Shown here piece by piece: positions 24,187 to 24,576 of a stretch of DNA of 24,576 bases. Made by a program: the position numbers and the translations under genes. The first letter of the stretch is position 1. The number at the start of each line of letters is the position of its first letter. Origin of the DNA: an uncultured Opitutales bacterium (GTDB lineage: Bacteria > Verrucomicrobiota > Verrucomicrobiia > Opitutales > Intestinicryptomonadaceae); assembly GCA_900552245.1 (NCBI GenBank), contig URYY01000013.1:1-24576 (forward strand). Reading direction: 5' to 3'. A model generated the notes under the pieces. The model saw only the letters and a list, made by a program, of their open reading frames with translations. It was not told the origin of the DNA and did no database searches.

Positions 24187-24576
24187 ATGACGAGGGCAAA
24201 CTTAATTTTATTGGCGGCTTCGCTTTTAATTTCGGCGACGCCGATTTATGGAGAGAATTTTAACAAGGCAAGCGATATGGAAAAGTTGGAATTAACAAAA
24301 GAGTGGGACAAAGTCTTCCCAAAGAGCGACAAGGTAATCCATAGCAAAGTTACCTTCAAAAACCGCTACGGCATAACGCTGGCGGCCGATATGTACGTTC
24401 CCAAAGATGCCGGCGCAAAATCTGCCGCGATTGCAGTGTGCGGGCCCTTTGGCGCGGTCAAGGAACAGGCTTCGGGCTTCTATGCCCAAACTATGGCGGA
24501 GCGCGGATTTGTCGCGATAGCGTTCGATCCATCATACACGGGCGAAAGCGGAGGCTCGCCGCGCTACGTGGCCTCT
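24187..24576 (+). CDS. Exported alpha/beta hydrolase, N-terminal part (partial)
   Basis: The frame runs from ATG 24187 to the window edge (130 codons) without a stop. A Sec signal peptide covers about residues 1-22 (ILLAASLLISATPIYG). SDKVIHSKVTFKNRYGITLAADMYVP is the usual first strands of a YcjY/dienelactone-hydrolase-like esterase. GPFGAVKEQ holds the oxyanion-hole region, and AERGFVAIAFDPSYTGESGG leads up to the nucleophile, which lies beyond the window. AAAGGAAAGGA is a strong SD. It is placed under copy B of the LysR element and so probably shares control with the flavodoxin gene. Confidence 0.85.
   Translation, partial: MTRANLILLAASLLISATPIYGENFNKASDMEKLELTKEWDKVFPKSDKVIHSKVTFKNRYGITLAADMYVPKDAGAKSAAIAVCGPFGAVKEQASGFYAQTMAERGFVAIAFDPSYTGESGGSPRYVAS

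Noticed and set aside
1..24576. tRNA, rRNA, CRISPR arrays, insertion sequences or phage genes
   Set aside because: I looked for cloverleaf-type gaps, regularly spaced repeats, transposase or integrase motifs and terminal inverted repeats, and saw none. Nearly all the sequence is covered by ordinary genes.

Overview
The window is a dense bacterial chromosome segment with moderate G+C genes and AT-rich gaps. Genes often overlap by a few bases and use a mix of clear and missing Shine-Dalgarno (SD) sites. There is no rRNA, tRNA, insertion sequence, phage gene or CRISPR array. The gene content suggests a Gram-negative, probably anaerobic or host-associated bacterium: HpnC/D/E squalene synthesis, a TPR-ExbB-ExbD envelope module, twin-arginine-exported redox proteins, and DUF3737/PatB/DUF418/cyclophilin-like genes. 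A member of Verrucomicrobiota (Opitutae-like) is my best guess, but that is inference from gene content only.

Region 1 (1-8973, plus strand): the end of queE (queuosine pathway) and a 408-base gap are followed by a tightly packed run. It holds hpnC, a fused hpnD-hpnE gene, a nucleosidase of the HpnG/MTAN type, a long periplasmic TPR protein, ExbB, ExbD and a single-pass membrane protein of unknown family. The first genes would turn farnesyl diphosphate into squalene through presqualene diphosphate and hydroxysqualene. The last four look like a proton-motive-force-driven envelope complex without a recognisable TonB or TolA.

Region 2 (8974-13579, plus strand): argG with its own terminator, leuA (long yeast/Mycobacterium-type isopropylmalate synthase) with its own terminator, and a DHA2-type MFS exporter that starts only 13 bases after the leuA terminator.

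Region 3 (13580-17409, minus strand): a 569-residue polyferredoxin that reads as a NapH-like membrane module joined to a NapG-like four-cluster module, with a Tat/lipoprotein-like signal in the middle. Upstream of it are a Tat-exported DUF362 protein and a LysR-type regulator.

Region 4 (17410-24576, plus strand): divergent from lysR, an iron-sulfur-flavoprotein-like flavodoxin gene and a second, Sec-exported DUF362 gene. Then comes an overlapping set of DUF3737, PatB/MalY C-S lyase, EamA transporter, DUF418 membrane protein and a cyclophilin-like protein, and finally the start of an exported alpha/beta hydrolase. A 67-base control element is present both in the lysR/flavodoxin gap and before the alpha/beta hydrolase. 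Each copy has a perfect 17-base palindrome, a second T-N11-A box 30 bases away and a -10 hexamer, all at identical spacing. Two base changes in the palindrome are compensatory. This defines a small LysR regulon readable from the sequence, and it is the strongest signal in the window.
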